64,000 bases of DNA from Whalleya microplaca (GCA_022497155.1 MU385725.1:62001-126000); one strand, 5' to 3'. Counted from the stretch's first letter, positions 13,209 to 25,694 are shown. A program made the numbers and translations. The notes: generated by a model from the letters alone, not told the origin.

Positions 13209-13777
13209 GTTGGGCTAGAAAAAGTTAAGTCAGAAAGTACGAGATATTCATATACCTAACGTTTGTAAAAAGCCACAGTTGACTTGAAGATATCTAACGA
13301 GGACCAGAGTGTAGTATGTCACTTAGAAGCATGTGAAGAAAATTGAGACGGTTACTTTGGGAAGAACCCGATCTTTGAGTGTTTCTTCAACGGGCCTCAT
13401 CTAACGTTAGCAGAGGTTATGGCACCACGCCAAGCCGCTTCCCCAAGCTAAGTAGACCCGCCTGTCCGCTTACTACTGTAGGTAGGTTGTAGAAGTGTGG
13501 CGGGTGTACAAACACCGCCACAGTTTGTCTCTCTTTGACGGCACTCAAAAGGGACGACACATCTGAGTGATAGGGGTGTATTTCTGTCAAATATATGTAA
13601 CAAGCTGAGGAGTAAAAGGTCAGCTAAGAAGCTGTGCAATAGCTCTGACCTAAGGAAACCTCAGCTGCTGATACCTACGTGGAGACTAGGGGGGATATAA
13701 GGAATGATAGGAGCAAGGGCAAATATCCTCCGGCAGTACTAACATATCTCATCATTAAAACCGTTAAAATCATTATA
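13209..13777. other. Promoter side of the dioxygenase gene and AT-rich end of the HET pseudogene
   Basis: From about 13690 to 13835 the sequence turns very AT-rich (runs such as TTATATTAATTA), coinciding with the point where the neighbouring HET frame loses family resemblance. No gene-like frame is present. Confidence 0.5.
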
Positions 13778-15011
13778 TTAATTACCAAGGGCTATAAAGA
13801 AATAAATAGGTCTTATAAATTTTACAAACTCTTGGAACGTCCAGCCTCGTGTATCAATATCTAGCTTATCACTGTGTGGTACGATGTGTGCACTTTTCAC
13901 GTAAATAGTGACATCATTTCCGTCATCGCCAGTAACCTTCAGAGGGAAGCACTTTCGTGGTAGGTTGGTAGCAAATATTCCGCTGTCCATGTTGGTGGAG
14001 ATGCCAGCATAGATTGTGAAATAAGATCCTCGGTAAATGCTGGCCATGATTGAGTTCTGTTCGGCAAATTCTTCTTTTGTTATAGCTACCTGGGCTTCCG
14101 TCAAGCCTGGGCATAGCTGCAAAATGCATAACGTGTCAATCCATAGATAGTTAACTTCCATGTGTCGACATATAGTTACGGCGTTCTGGAAGGTTTTGGG
14201 TAGAGTAGACCATGGGATGCCCCTCTCATGCTCCTGGATTGTTGTGACTGTACTGATCAAACGCCTATGTTCAGGACCACCCCATCTGTGACTCAGAGAA
14301 ACATAGGGTACTTTGGATTTTGTCGATTTTAAGACTTTAACTTGGTCTCCTTGGATGTCTAGTATCCTCTTTGGATATCCACCCAGAACTTGGTTTCCGC
14401 ATTCGTGATGTATCAAACACTGGTCAAGCCATGCTCTAGCCGCACGAAAACCGCGCTCAGGATTGATTCCAGGTCCGAATGGCAAATCTGTGGCGAAGGT
14501 GAAGCCGCAAACTGTGGTTTTAGTTTGATCTTCAGCATCTTGAAACAGACAAACTATCAGGGGACTGCTTTGCCCCTTGATCATGAACTCGAGGCAACTC
14601 TACTGCTGGAGGCCATGGGAGTCTATGTTGGGGCGGACAACGATGTTTTCGAGTATTTCAGCACGTTGGGATTCATCCTCCAGTCCATCAAATAAGTATT
14701 GCAATTTTCCATCGACTACTGCGACGATAACTTGCTCGAACAGAGAACACATTCGACACGAGTCTACGACAGCAGCGTTGTGAATCTCAGCGAAGCGGAT
14801 AAGACATCCCAGTCTTCTCTTCTGGCAGGCACACAGAGATTTCCAGCCTTCGGTGTTGTTTCGTTGAGACTCCATGAGCATCAAATCCTCCTTCATAAAC
14901 CGTTCCCAATCACTGAGGTCCGTGCCTGTAGATGTCAGCGTTAGCAAAATCGAGTAAACGGAAGTTTCAACTGAGTGACTGACGAGAGCGTTTGTTCAGA
15001 TTGAAAGACAT
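13778..15011 (-). pseudogene. HET-domain gene, broken by an in-frame TAG and a truncated 3' end
   Basis: HET proteins mediate non-self recognition and cell death between unlike fungal strains. A plausible first exon (14984-15011, MSFNLNKRS) joins through a 58-nt intron to 14925, giving an N-terminal region with a CxxC-like pair (CACQKRRLGC). The frame meets TAG at 14602-14600 after HGLQQ and then continues in the same frame through a recognisable HET domain: VPYVSLSHRWGG, TFQNAVTICR, NYLWIDTLCI, ASIYRGSYFTIYAG and DTRGWTFQE. Family members normally continue for 150 or more residues, but here the frame runs into AT-rich sequence and stops at 13778. CAG to TAG is the change expected from RIP (CpA to TpA). 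A 42-nt intron (from GTTGTC) could remove the TAG, but it would be unusually short with a weak donor. I favour a pseudogene. Confidence 0.75.
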
Positions 15012-15867
15012 TATGAATCTGGCGGTAGTGCAAGTGTGCGAAGATGGTTGCAAGTGTGGGAAACTACCAAGGATAATAAGGCTTCAGGGAATTATAAAGC
15101 CACAAGCTTTCTGGTCAAGTTCAGGTAGCCAGAACCACCCCCACACTCACTCACTCAAATGCCACCGTGAAATGACGCCGTCAGCTGAAACATCCCATGC
15201 TCATTACGTCACTGGATGGGACGCTGACCAACCGTTACGAAAACAAATGGCAAGAAAAACGCCCTACTGGACTGCCTGTGGCGAAGTGCCGGTAGTTAGA
15301 GTGTGGATGTAACAAACAAGGGACTTGTGATAATATATAATAAGTGATAAATATTATTAAAGTTACAATTCTCTATATTCTTAGACAGGCCCTGAGGCTT
15401 AGACATGTAAGCGTAGCCGCAGCAATGCCATGTTTAAAGAACACAATGCACATACAGCCGACATATACAATATCTCCATTCTAGAGTTCTCTCGAAGACT
15501 TAGCTCAGAGAAGTATAGGGTGTATAATACTCTCCGGAAACATAGACTGGCAACATTCGAGAAATATATGTGTTCATATTGCTATCGGACGAGAATGGGT
15601 TAAAAGAAATAATGGAGGGGTATGTCCATCTTCTAAGTGTAAGTTCGCAGCCACAAGGTCATTCTGCTGCCTTCTCCAACTCTTGCTGCCCATCTTTGTT
15701 TCTCGTTATCAGCTCCTCCTGCATGTTAGACCTACTTGTAGGTAGAACATGCGCAATGGTTCGAAGATCGTTGAACAGTTCCTCAACTGGGGTTCTAAAT
15801 AAAATACAAGAGGGCGGAGGTCTCACCACCATAAAATAGTGTTTATCTTGACACAGCAAGTATCACA
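15012..15867. other. Divergent intergenic region
   Basis: Lies between the start of the minus-strand HET pseudogene and the plus-strand two-TM gene. It is AT-leaning around 15330-15380. Short frames only; nothing recognisable. Confidence 0.45.
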
Positions 15868-18112
15868 ATGGCTACAAATCCAGCGAGCGCACTCAGGGGT
15901 GACTTAGAACAGGGTCGTGCTGGCTGTGGCAACATTTACAAGACTGCTTATGTGCGAGATGTCACGTTAAAGGTGATCCCCTTCTGTGCCGCATTCCTTG
16001 TGATATTCTCCATTGGCGCGATCCTTGTCTCGACATTTGCCTTTGGTCGGCCGATCCCTCAACAAGGGACTCTCGTGATTTCTATTCTACTTGCCGTCTT
16101 GTTCTTTTTCTTCTGTATCGGTTGCGTATATCTATATCATGAGAAGCACTACCCACCTATGCCGAAGGGCCCCATCATCCCGGAGCGTGTATCTTCAAGG
16201 AAGTGCACTACGAAAAAATGGGCCAAAAGGGCAAGTACATTGGTGAGGTCGAACACCCAGAAGAATACATGTACATGTGGTAGAGACCAGCGAGGCCATG
16301 AGCTGGAGAGCCATGGCCCTGCGGAATTGGAGAACCCAGAGCAGACCTCAATCCGATTTTCTAATGGTCCACTGGGGCCTGGCCATCCTTCTCATACGGG
16401 AGGTCAGCACCATAACCATCATCAGCAGCAAAATCAGCGAGAGCATTCCAACCCTTGCGCTTCGACAAGGCCAAACCGCAATTCTGGGACATCTAATGCT
16501 CCTTCACGACATCAGGTTCATTCCGAAGGGGAACTTGGCCCTATGTCATGGCGTACCTCTCATCCGACATTCTCTCAGCCTGTTATACCAGAGGTAGACG
16601 AGCATGGATCGCCCGTCCAAATCCCAGTGGCATCTAGTCAATTTCAGGGACAGGCCTCAGAATCGGTATGTGTTCGTGATTATCTACACCACAACCGATA
16701 GAGAGTCTAGATTATTAGTTAATATCACAAAACCTCTCTAAAGCTTGAGGTATCCTAACGTTCTATAGAATTTGCCTCACCCAAGCAGTACAGGAAGATA
16801 CAGTGCTGGAAACCCAGACCCGGGGACTAGCGTCGACAATGCCCATCCGTCACGGCAGACATCTAGACAAGATCCTCACGTTGATCAACACCCAGGAAAC
16901 CCACGATCGGCCACGGCACCAGTATCAGAACTAGGGGGCCCCTCACATCAAAACAAGCCTCAGACAAAAGCTAACACGTCAAGAGGAGAACACAAACACG
17001 AAGCAGGTTCTCTAATTCCCGATCCACTGAATATAAAGAAACCCACGAACCTGTGGCCAAACCCTCCCACGACACAATGGCCGGCGAACAGCAAACAATA
17101 CTACACGAAGAACGGGGGCGTCGTCAACGAGCTGGGCCCAGCAAAACGAGTCCCAGGCAGCGAGCTAGACGCGGCCAACCTCGGCGGCCAATACGACTCC
17201 TGCGAAAGGCAACCCAGGGAGGCGCCCACGTCCCCTGACCGCGCCTCCGTCCCACCGGCCTCAGAGGCCCCCACGAGCCCGACCCAGGGCCACAAGCTGC
17301 CCGAGCACATGCGAATACGAGTTTCCCCATCGCCGTCGCCGGCGCCGTCGCTGCGCAAGCCGGCGGCGAAAGGCCATCATTCCGCACCGCCCCGCTTCTC
17401 CGTCCCGCATAAAGTTCAAGATCGCGGATGCGGAGAAGCAGAGCGCAAGCGGAAAGAGATAGCTGGTATGAATCGCCCGCCTCCCTCTAGAGCTCCCGTG
17501 CAGCAGACTGCGGATCGCGAGGCTAATGGACGGGGTGACAGAAACTCGCGCTCAAAGTTAAGCACGCGGTCTACTCAGCAAGCCGACGGTGCGAAACCTC
17601 CCGACGGGGACCCTGCCCCTGACCCGAAGAGGGACGTCCAGCACGGCGCCGCAGAATCCATCTCCGACCTCCCATCGCAAGCGAAGCACCCTCACAAAGC
17701 CGCGGAGGCTCCCCACCCGCAAAGGGAGTCCATCCGGAGCCTGAAGGCGCGCTGGACTCAAGAGCTCCGCCATCCGATGTACGCGGAAGCTCACCTCCAA
17801 GGCCTAGACGCGAGTCGTCTGCGGCCCGAGACCCCCGAGGCGGGGGATAGTCCTCCCAGAGTACCGGGAACGCCGTTGCCGCCGGAGGAGTTATGGGATG
17901 ATGGGACCAGGTATGGACTGCCTCCTGTGGAGAGTTGTGAGAAAGTGGGTAGAGATGTCGGTTTGAGGGGCAGTGCGCTCTGGAAATCGCTTGCGGATAT
18001 CCCGCTGCGGATTAGTGGTATGGAGTGGCGTACTCGGTCAGCGACGGGGGAAGGATTGGTGCGTGAGAATGAGACGAACGCTTATACTGAGAAGGTGTTA
18101 AGGTGGATATAA
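15868..18112 (+). CDS. Two-TM membrane protein with long disordered Pro/Ser/His-rich tail, two exons
   Basis: Family not recognised. Exons 15868-16665 and 16769-18112 join in phase 0 (donor GTATGT, acceptor TTCTATAG with a CTAAC branch point) to 713 residues. Two hydrophobic segments are clear: about residues 36-58 (starting VIPFCAAFLVIFSIG) and about 67-90 (starting TLVISILLAVLFFFF). They form a hairpin, placing both ends on the same side of a membrane. From about residue 100 on, the protein is low-complexity and rich in Pro, Ser, Gly, Gln and His (for example GGQHHNHHQQQNQ), with charged RxxR-type patches, so it is predicted to be disordered. The last 50 residues look more ordered (LRISGMEWRT, EKVLRWI). 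Both exons carry good codon structure, and the intron is the only break. Confidence 0.8.
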
Positions 18113-18393
18113 GTGATACAGGGTTTTATGAGAAATTCATAACGCTATGGGGAGTTATGAGAATAATGCGAAAGAGAATCGAATACCATGTACGGATGTA
18201 GTAGAAAAAGTAGCAAGGGCGCTCGTGTCTAGATTTCCAACATGACATAGTATTAGAAAAAGGTCCATTAATGATAGCGATTATCTGGTAGCTGTAGTCT
18301 ATAGAACATTCCGACGTTCTAGGTGTGTGCTACTCCTAAGCGCCGGCAAACCGTGTACTCTCAAAAATATCTCAATCATACCTACAAAACAAA

Positions 18394-20433
18394 CTACAAT
18401 CCCCGAAGCCTATCCCAGAAAGAGCCCCCTCCGGTCTTAGCGGCGGGTTGCGCCACCGTCGGCGATAGGACTATGGTGTTCCATTTGTCCACGCCGTCGA
18501 TGTACGCGGTGTACTTCAGGCTGCTCTGGTCGCCCTCGGCGAGCTTCTCGATGGTGATGACACCGAATTTCGAGTTGCCTGTGTTTATGTACCTGGTGAT
18601 GTCAATACGCCGCGAACACAAGACAAGGAACTTTATCTAAATTACTTACTTGAGCTCAACATCCTCATCATCTGTTTGTTTGTACGTAGGAATAGGCGAG
18701 TAGAACTGATTCAGCGGGCTCGCCGAGAACTCGTGCACCGTCACACTGTCGGACCACTTGCTATCCTTCGGCGGCGGGAAGGCCGTGGCGCCGAACTCGT
18801 GGCGATCGCCGGACAGGATAATAACACCGACCCCAAGACTACCGGCATCCCACATGGCCTCCAGAATCTGGCGCCGCTCGGAGAGGAAGCCGCCCCACGT
18901 GTCCCGGGTGTTAACTCTCCAGTTCTTGGTGAACGGGACCGAGCTCGCGACGATCTTCCACTTGACGCCCTTGGGCTCCGGGCGGCGGAGCCACTCGAGG
19001 AAGTCCTCGAGCTGCGTCTCGCCGAGCATCGTCTTCTCGGAGCTGTCGAATGGCTCGCTGTTCTTCGAGCGGTATGACCGCGTGTCGAGCATGAAGAAAC
19101 TGGCGGGTCCCTGGACGAAAGAGAAGTACGTGGCGCCCTTGCGGGACAGGTGACCGGCGGAGCCGGCTCTCTTGGCCTCCGGAGGGTTGACCTGCGTCTG
19201 GTAGTGGTGCCATGGGTCCACGGCGGTGTCGTAGACTCCTGTCGAGTTCGAGTCCCAGTCATTAGATATCTCGTGGTCGTCGAGCACATGAATCCAACTG
19301 AGGTTTTGGCCGACCGCCGGCCAGTCAGGGGACGCGTAAACCTGGCGATACTTCTGGCGGTAATTCTCGACAGTATCGCTAAATCGATGGGGAACATCGA
19401 TATAGATGAAGTCGCCAAGGAACAGCATGAACTGTGCACCCAAGTTTGGTAAAATCTTGGCCAAATGTTTCATGCCAGGGAACGCCAAAGGGTGATCCAG
19501 GGGGTTGTAAGGAAGGCGTGGAACGATGCAAGACGTAGATAAGAAGGTGAATTTCCCATCAAAAAGCTCGGGCATAGCCCCCGGCTTAGGGGCACCAACG
19601 AACTCGCCGGAATGGTTGTTCGAAGTAGTCCATTCGTATACCCGCTGCTTAGAATGGGTCAAGGGGATAGTGACGACGGCAGTGTAGTCCGTTTCGTTGG
19701 TGGTGAACCTAACACCGCCGGCAGACTGCCACGTAGGGTTATCGAACGGCGGTTGAGGGTCCTTAATATGAATCTGCACGGTGATAGGCATCTTAGACTG
19801 ATCAGGCTCTCGGATGAGCAACTTGGCTTCGGTATCCGAGACGTAGCCAACGCGCGCAAAAGAAAGGTCCTGACTAGGATGAAACCACCGTGGCGCGTAA
19901 ACCATGTCAGTGACCATTGCAACACAGGCACAGTTGATCAAAAACGTGAGAGCTGTCAGGAGAATGCTGTTTGGACTCGACGTTCCCCTGAGCAAGGGGC
20001 TTAAGGGGCTGGTCGGCTTTTGTACTACAGCCGCTGTCTCCTCCACATCCACCTCCTCGACAATGACGGCTTCATCGGTACTCCCGTTGGCAACCTCATC
20101 CTTGTTCAAAATATCTTCTTTTATAACAACATCGACTTCGTCAACGAGCGCGTACTTGGATTCGGTCGCATAACCCGAGACGAAAGCCGGGACATAGATG
20201 GCAAATAGAGTATAAATAATCGGTAAGAGCGGCTAAAACTGTTAGCGACTTTGTAAACGATCTCACTGCTTGTATGGAATAACCTACTGGTAAGGCTGCC
20301 TATAATAATTAATTAGCATAATATCATTAGACATTAAGGAGGAGCGAGTTCTTACCCATCGAAGAAAGAATAGAGAAGCAATTCTGATACCAGCAGACGT
20401 GACCGCCGCGGTCCTTGAAGTATATCTTCCCAT
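18394..20433 (-). CDS. Membrane-anchored PhoD-like metallophosphatase, three exons
   Basis: A fungal PhoD-like alkaline phosphatase/phosphodiesterase of the calcineurin-like metallophosphatase fold. Exons: 20356-20433, 18650-20232 and 18394-18592, 619 residues. The short first exon (MGRYTSRTAAVTSAG, then ASLFFLRW) is joined by a 123-nt intron to PLLPIIYTLFAIYVPAF, forming a hydrophobic segment at about residues 20-48. A second one (SILLTALTFLINCACVAMV) lies near 115-133, so the enzyme is probably anchored in the secretory or vacuolar membrane. Metal-ligand motifs are STSC (about 258), LGDFIYID (about 298-305), VLDDHEISNDW (342-352), the Asp in FMLDTRSY and ILSGDRHEF. Length and order match the family. 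Substrate is not evident. The exon at 18650-20232 has no ATG near its 5' end, so an upstream exon is required. Confidence 0.92.
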
Positions 20434-21124
20434 TGGTGAGATTCAGCCGCTTTGGGATGGCGACTGATACGAATGTGTATAAGTCAAATTTGATCGGAAG
20501 GTAGAGAGGCTCGTAAGTAAGCGCATGTGAATAAAGGGAAGAAAGGGAGGTCAAATAAGATGGCGATCAAGCAAAGTACTCCGAAAAAGGCTGGAGGCCG
20601 AGAATGGCGTCACAGACTAGAATATCGGGAAAAGGCCATCTAATAGAAGGAGATTAGGTTCACGTCTTGTAGCTGTTGATGTAGTGTCAGATGTAGTGTC
20701 AGATGTCGTGACGACATGGCAACTGTCATGTTAAATAGGCTGCATCTGATTAGTGGCTGAAGCTGTCCATAGCTTCTAGGTATCAGTGGCTTTATTACCT
20801 AAGTTGCCTAGCCGCCTAGCAGGCAGGCCCCCTGCTGCTTGGCGCTGGGCTACCTATGATCATCGCTGCAGGGAAGGCAAGGACCAGGGTCAATAGCCTG
20901 ATGCTAGGCTGCTAGGGTGGCGCCACCTCACAGGTGCGCATCAAGGGGCTTACCTAAGATCGGGGGTCGGCCCATCTGATAACCCGTGCCGTGCCGTGCC
21001 CTTTACGGCTGGCGTGGCAGTTTACGGACCTAAGGTAGGATCCAGACATTCTTTCAGCACTGCTGGCGACAAGCTGTCCCGAATCCTTGACCAGCTTCAC
21101 AACACCCATTCCGCACAACGCAAC
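20434..21124. other. Divergent promoter region with GCC/CCTAG-rich repeats
   Basis: Lies between the starts of the phosphatase and p24 genes. It contains the near-duplicate GTAGTGTCAGAT at about 20681-20704 and, at 20775-20900, many overlapping inverted CCTAG/CTAGG-, GCAGG/CCTGC- and GGTACC-like words. The tandem GTGCC at 20987-21000 precedes the p24 gene. An in-frame upstream ATG at 20996 would extend the p24 protein but lacks a signal sequence. Confidence 0.4.
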
Positions 21125-21931
21125 ATGAAGACGACACTCCTCTCGGTCGGGCTTCTAGCCTGGCTTATTTCTCTGGCCTCTGCGACGGCTTTGACCTACA
21201 AACTCCAGGCCAATGAGAGGGCCTGCTTTTTCGCTGCGCCAGAGAAGATAGGAGCTAAGATTGCATTTTATTTCGCCGTACGTCTCTCTAGATGGCATCT
21301 ATATCTGCACGCGACCGACTGATTGACTGACTGTCACTCTAGGTGCAATCTGGAGGCTCTTTCGATATCGACTACGAAGTCACCGGTCCCGGCGACAAGG
21401 TCATTCTGGACGGAGAGAAGGAGCGCCAGGGCGATTTCGTGTTCACGGCCAACGAGCTCGGCGAATACAAGTTCTGCTTCAACAACGAAATGAGCACCTA
21501 CTCGGAGAAGTTTGTTGATTTTGAGATTGCCGTGGGTATCCCTTTCTTCGAGGTACGGCCTACAAGTGCTGATCTCTTGTTTCCAGGTTGAGGACGAATT
21601 ACGCGCTCAGCTCCCCACCAAGCAAGGCTCGAGCCCAGAACAGACCTCCGCCCTCGAGGAGTCTATATATAAGGTGTCTGGCCAGCTGTCTACGATCACG
21701 CGAAACCAGAAGTATTTCCGTACGCGCGAGAACCGGAACTTCAGCACTGTCCGAAGCACAGAGGGGAGAATTGTCAATTTCAGTCTGATCCAGTGTTGCA
21801 TGGTGATTTGCATGGGTGCTCTCCAGGTCTTCGTCGTCCAATTCTTCTTCAAGGTAAGCGACCTATTGAATGCATCAATGTCGGCAGTTCAACTAACCGT
21901 TCTTCAGGGCGCTCGGAAGGGTTACGTATGA
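21125..21931 (+). CDS. p24 (emp24/gp25L/Erp) family cargo receptor, four exons
   Basis: Type I membrane protein of COPII/COPI vesicles that helps sort secretory cargo between ER and Golgi. Exons: 21125-21277, 21343-21531, 21587-21853 and 21908-21931; phases join to 210 residues, the standard p24 length. Visible are a signal peptide (KTTLLSVGLLAWLISLASA), the GOLD domain with conserved C32 in NERACFF and C in EYKFCFNN, a helical region (EESIYKVSGQLSTI), one C-terminal TM segment (IQCCMVICMGALQVFVVQF) and a short cytosolic tail with FFF and KGARKGYV, which carry the vesicle coat-binding signals. The sequence is closest in style to the Erp1/Erp2 subfamily. The start at 21125 is chosen because it places the signal peptide at the N-terminus. 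The last coding exon is only 24 nt. Confidence 0.93.
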
Positions 21932-22578
21932 AAGGCCCAAGATGCTAAGATTAGGATGATTTTACGGCGTATATTGAGTACATCGGTGGGCAATGACACT
22001 TCATACCCTATGCATCATGTTGTGTATCATAAGGAGGCCGGAATTGACAGGTTAGCCATAAAAGTCCACTGGGGTAGAGCAGGACGAGCTCGGTAATACT
22101 AAGATATGTATGAAACACTGTGGTGATGATGCGTTTTTAGTAGACTTCGATAAGGTGACCGAATCGGATAGACTATATGGCATCTCATGGTGCTACTTAA
22201 GCTTATGGTGAACTGCTCCAATGGGTGTTAGCTGTATTCTATTAGTTACGAATAGCTATGCATGATGAGGGAACTCTGAAGGTCTATTTGTCTCAGGAAA
22301 GATATCAAGATGTAGTATTGAACTATTCTATCAAGTAAATTTCAGAGAGTGAAAGTTGTCATTGGTTTTTCCATCTACTGCACATGTGTATTTGCTATGT
22401 CCAGTATGTAGATGCGTATATAGTTGAGCCACAGTAGTCTATCCAGTGTGGCGCAGGTATTCCCCAGCCACGAAATTGTTTTTGACCCACCACCTGAACT
22501 CTGCAGGATCTTAAGTACGTTGGACAATCTCTCCCAGGCAATCTTCCGTAACAACAAACTCTACACGACTTCCGAATC
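21932..22578. other. Intergenic region upstream of prp45
   Basis: About 650 bases between two plus-strand genes holding the p24 3' flank and the Prp45 promoter. A short run of small frames on both strands shows no resemblance to known proteins. Confidence 0.45.
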
Positions 22579-24376
22579 ATGGCAGCATCACTGGCAGCAG
22601 CCTTACCGAGGCCGAAATACACGGGCGAGGATGAGGATATTCCGGTGCATGCACAGCAACGCGGCCCCCGAATTGTCGGAGCCGGCGAACTAGACGAGTC
22701 GCAAATCGTTCTACGAAGGACCGGTCCGCCACCGTACGGTCAACGCGCAGGATGGCGTCCACGAGGCCAAGAGGACTTTGGCGATGGAGGTGCTTTCCCA
22801 GAAATACCCGTCGCCCAGTACCCCTTAGATATGGGGAAGAAAGGCTCGAGTTCCAGCAATGCTCTCGCGATCCAAGTAGATTCCGAGGGCAAAATAAAAT
22901 ACGATGCTATCGCGAAGCAAGGCCACGGCGATGGGAGAATCGTACACGCGTCATTCAAAGACCTCATTCCGCTACGGCAACGAGCCGATGCCGGCGAGGT
23001 TAACCTAGAGAGACCGAGCGAGCAAGAGGTGGCAGACACGACCGAGCGAACCAAGAACGCGCTGGCGTCGCTCGTCAGCGGCGCCCTGGCGGCCCAGAAG
23101 CCGAAGAACGTCAACGTCGGACAGCGAAAGGACGCTACATTCGTGCGATATACACCAGCTAATCAGATGGGAGACAATTCGAAAAAACAAGACCGTATCA
23201 TGAAAATCGTGGAGAGGCAGAAGGACCCTATGGAGCCCCCGAAGTTCAAGCACAAGAAGATTCCACGAGGACCGCCTTCACCGCCTCCGCCCATCATGCA
23301 CTCGCCGCCGCGAAAGTTGACGGCTGAAGATCAAGAGATGTGGCGAATTCCACCTCCAGTGTCTAACTGGAAAAATCCGAAGGGTTTTACGGTTCCTCTC
23401 GACAAGCGGCTGGCAGCCGATGGCAGGGGTCTACAGGATGTCACGATCAACGACAAGTTTGCCCAATTCTCCGAGGCCTTATTCATGGCGGATCGACACG
23501 CTCGTGAGGAGGTACGGCAGCGAGCACTCATGCAGCAGAGATTGGCAGAAAAGGAGAAGGCGCAGAAGGAGGACAACCTGCGCATGCTTGCCCAGAAAGC
23601 CCGTGAGGAGCGCGCGGGTGCTTCCAGGCGGCGGGACTCGAGAGACTCGCGCGATTCACGGTCCCGGTCACGCAGCTACAGCTCTTCGGATTCCGGGTCT
23701 GACAGTGACGGCTCGGACGTTCGCGAGAGAGAAAAGGCTCGCCAGGAGAGGCGCCGGGAAGAAGAGCGAAAACTTCGACAATCACGCATGGGTGCCGAGA
23801 GACGTATCCAAGTCATGGCACGCGAACAGAACCGTGACATCTCCGAGAAGATTGCACTTGGCCTGGCGAAGCCCACACAGCAGGCCGAGTCTATGTACGA
23901 TTCCCGTTTGTTCAACCAGACGAGCGGCTTCGACAGCGGCTTCAACGAGGACAACCCATATGATAAACCGCTGTTTGCAGCTCAGGATGCCATCAGCAGC
24001 ATATACCGACCGAGCCAGAACATGGAGGAGTTCGAGGACGAGGCAGCCGGAGACCGGGAGATGGCCAAGATCCAGAAGACGAGTCGGTACGGCGAAGTGT
24101 TGGGCAAGGGGACGTTCAAGGGAACCAAGGAAGCCGAGGTACGTGCTATTGACTACATCTCCATCACAATTGACTCCTGCTAACTTACCTCGCGTACAGG
24201 CGCGAGAGGGCCCCGTGCAGTTCGAGAAGGACACGGCGGGCAACGATCCGTTCCAGATGGACAAGTTCATGACCGAGGTGGAGCAGAGCTCGTCGTCCAA
24301 GAGGGGATACGGCTTGCAGGAGGGAGAGTCGAGACAGCCGAAACGCGCGCGCGTGGACGAGGAAGATGAGGATTGA
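22579..24376 (+). CDS. prp45: Pre-mRNA-processing protein 45 (SNW/SKIP family), two exons
   Basis: Component of the activated spliceosome (NTC-related proteins), also a transcription co-regulator (SKIP) in animals; nuclear. Exons 22579-24138 and 24200-24376 join in phase 0 to 578 residues. The SNW signature is at V261-S262-N263-W264 within PPPVSNWKNPKGFTVPLDK, in the conserved SNW domain (about residues 170-330) that includes IPRGPPSPPPPIMHSPPRK, KFAQFSEALFMADRHAREE and the Lys/Glu-rich helix after it. The region around 350-380 (RDSRDSRDSRSRSRSYSSS) is an RS-like patch. The C-terminal exon carries GPVQFEKD and a basic KRARVDEEDED nuclear-type tail. Full length for the family; start at MAASLAAALPRPKYTG is typical. 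Confidence 0.97.
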
Positions 24377-25660
24377 CGCACTGCATAATGGCGAAGTCGG
24401 CTATCACGTTGCTGCCCGCCCTTGTAAACATGTACTAGCAGGCGTCTTCTCCAAATTGGACGCCTTGGGGAGGTAATCTCGGTTACGGGGTTATGGGGTT
24501 ACGAGGTAACGGGGTGCTCACTTGTTAGGTGCCAAATCAGCCCTCTGTATCACAACATAAAGCTTACACTGCAGTAGCAGTCGGTTGGGGTGCTGCAGGT
24601 GCTGTGGGATGGAAAATAAGAAAGTTCCATTAAATAAGCTCCTAATGTTGCCCCTATTGCAGCCCAAGAACCTGTGTTACAGGAGGTTGCTTTTCAATAC
24701 CTACATCTCGTCTATAATATAATCCCCGAACTACAACAGGTGTATGTATGTACCGGCGTTCGGTCCCCTCGGCGCAAAGACTGGGAAGTTAAAGATCGTA
24801 GATTGGCTTTTGATGCTCATAGATGTTGGTACAGGAGTGTGGCAGTACAGAGTAGAGCCGAGATAGTTTACCTAGGTCTGATCAATGCTCATCTTATTTT
24901 TCATCAGTTGCCTCCCTACCTGGGTAGATGATAGACAATATATTGACATTTTAATACCCTCCATCCCTACCTCCTGCCTACCAAATAGGCTACCATCGAA
25001 GCTACCTCGGTACCTAGTAGATGTGTGTAACTTCAAGCTTTATCGATAATCATTCCACCATGTCAGCCATGTATGTACAGGGCTTGCATGGGTTCGTGTG
25101 GTTCGTGTGTTCCAGAACACCAAGAGTTGTTTTAGCGCGTCCTTGGCAGGTAAGCCAATTGGCTGATAGCCTATGGATGGGATCGATAAAGCCGATGCCG
25201 CGATGCTGCATCAGGGCTCGACTGACGCAAGTTCACTGGCTGCGGATCGCTGCAAGATATCGCAGGGACCCGTAATGGGGGGGGCCTGGACATTCCTCGA
25301 ACCCATCGCGTCTCAGACGGTTTCTCATCCGCCGCTTATCACATTCATGTGCTATTTCCTCATGCCATGAGGAAACAGCAGATGTAGGTATAAAGTCGTC
25401 CGATTTTAGAGTACATAGGTACGGAGGAAGTATAACTGAACTGAGGTAGGTATCAACATTGGCAATAGAAGCTATTATTGTCTGTCGTCTTATGAGTTAA
25501 GCTCTCCAGAGCTAAACATGGCATCATAGTTTAGTCGCCGATCACATGTATCAAAATGTGATTCGTGCCACGTCCATCTGTCTCTATGTAATCAAGTCAA
25601 AATGTCAAAGGCCATCGTTCCTTTTAAGGTACACACAGAACTATTACCTGCATATGTCTC

Positions 25661-25694
<34 letters not shown>

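Noticed and set aside
14558..14645. A 42-nt intron removing the TAG of the HET pseudogene
   Set aside because: Shorter than any other intron seen here and with a weak donor (GTTGTC); kept as an alternative only.
18676..19439. Several frames over the PhoD-like phosphatase on both strands
   Set aside because: Offset readings of a well-supported coding exon with intact metal-binding motifs.
23420..24376. 318-codon plus-strand frame inside prp45
   Set aside because: Shadow of prp45 in another frame, Arg-rich because of GC-rich codons; only its last part coincides with the true prp45 second exon.
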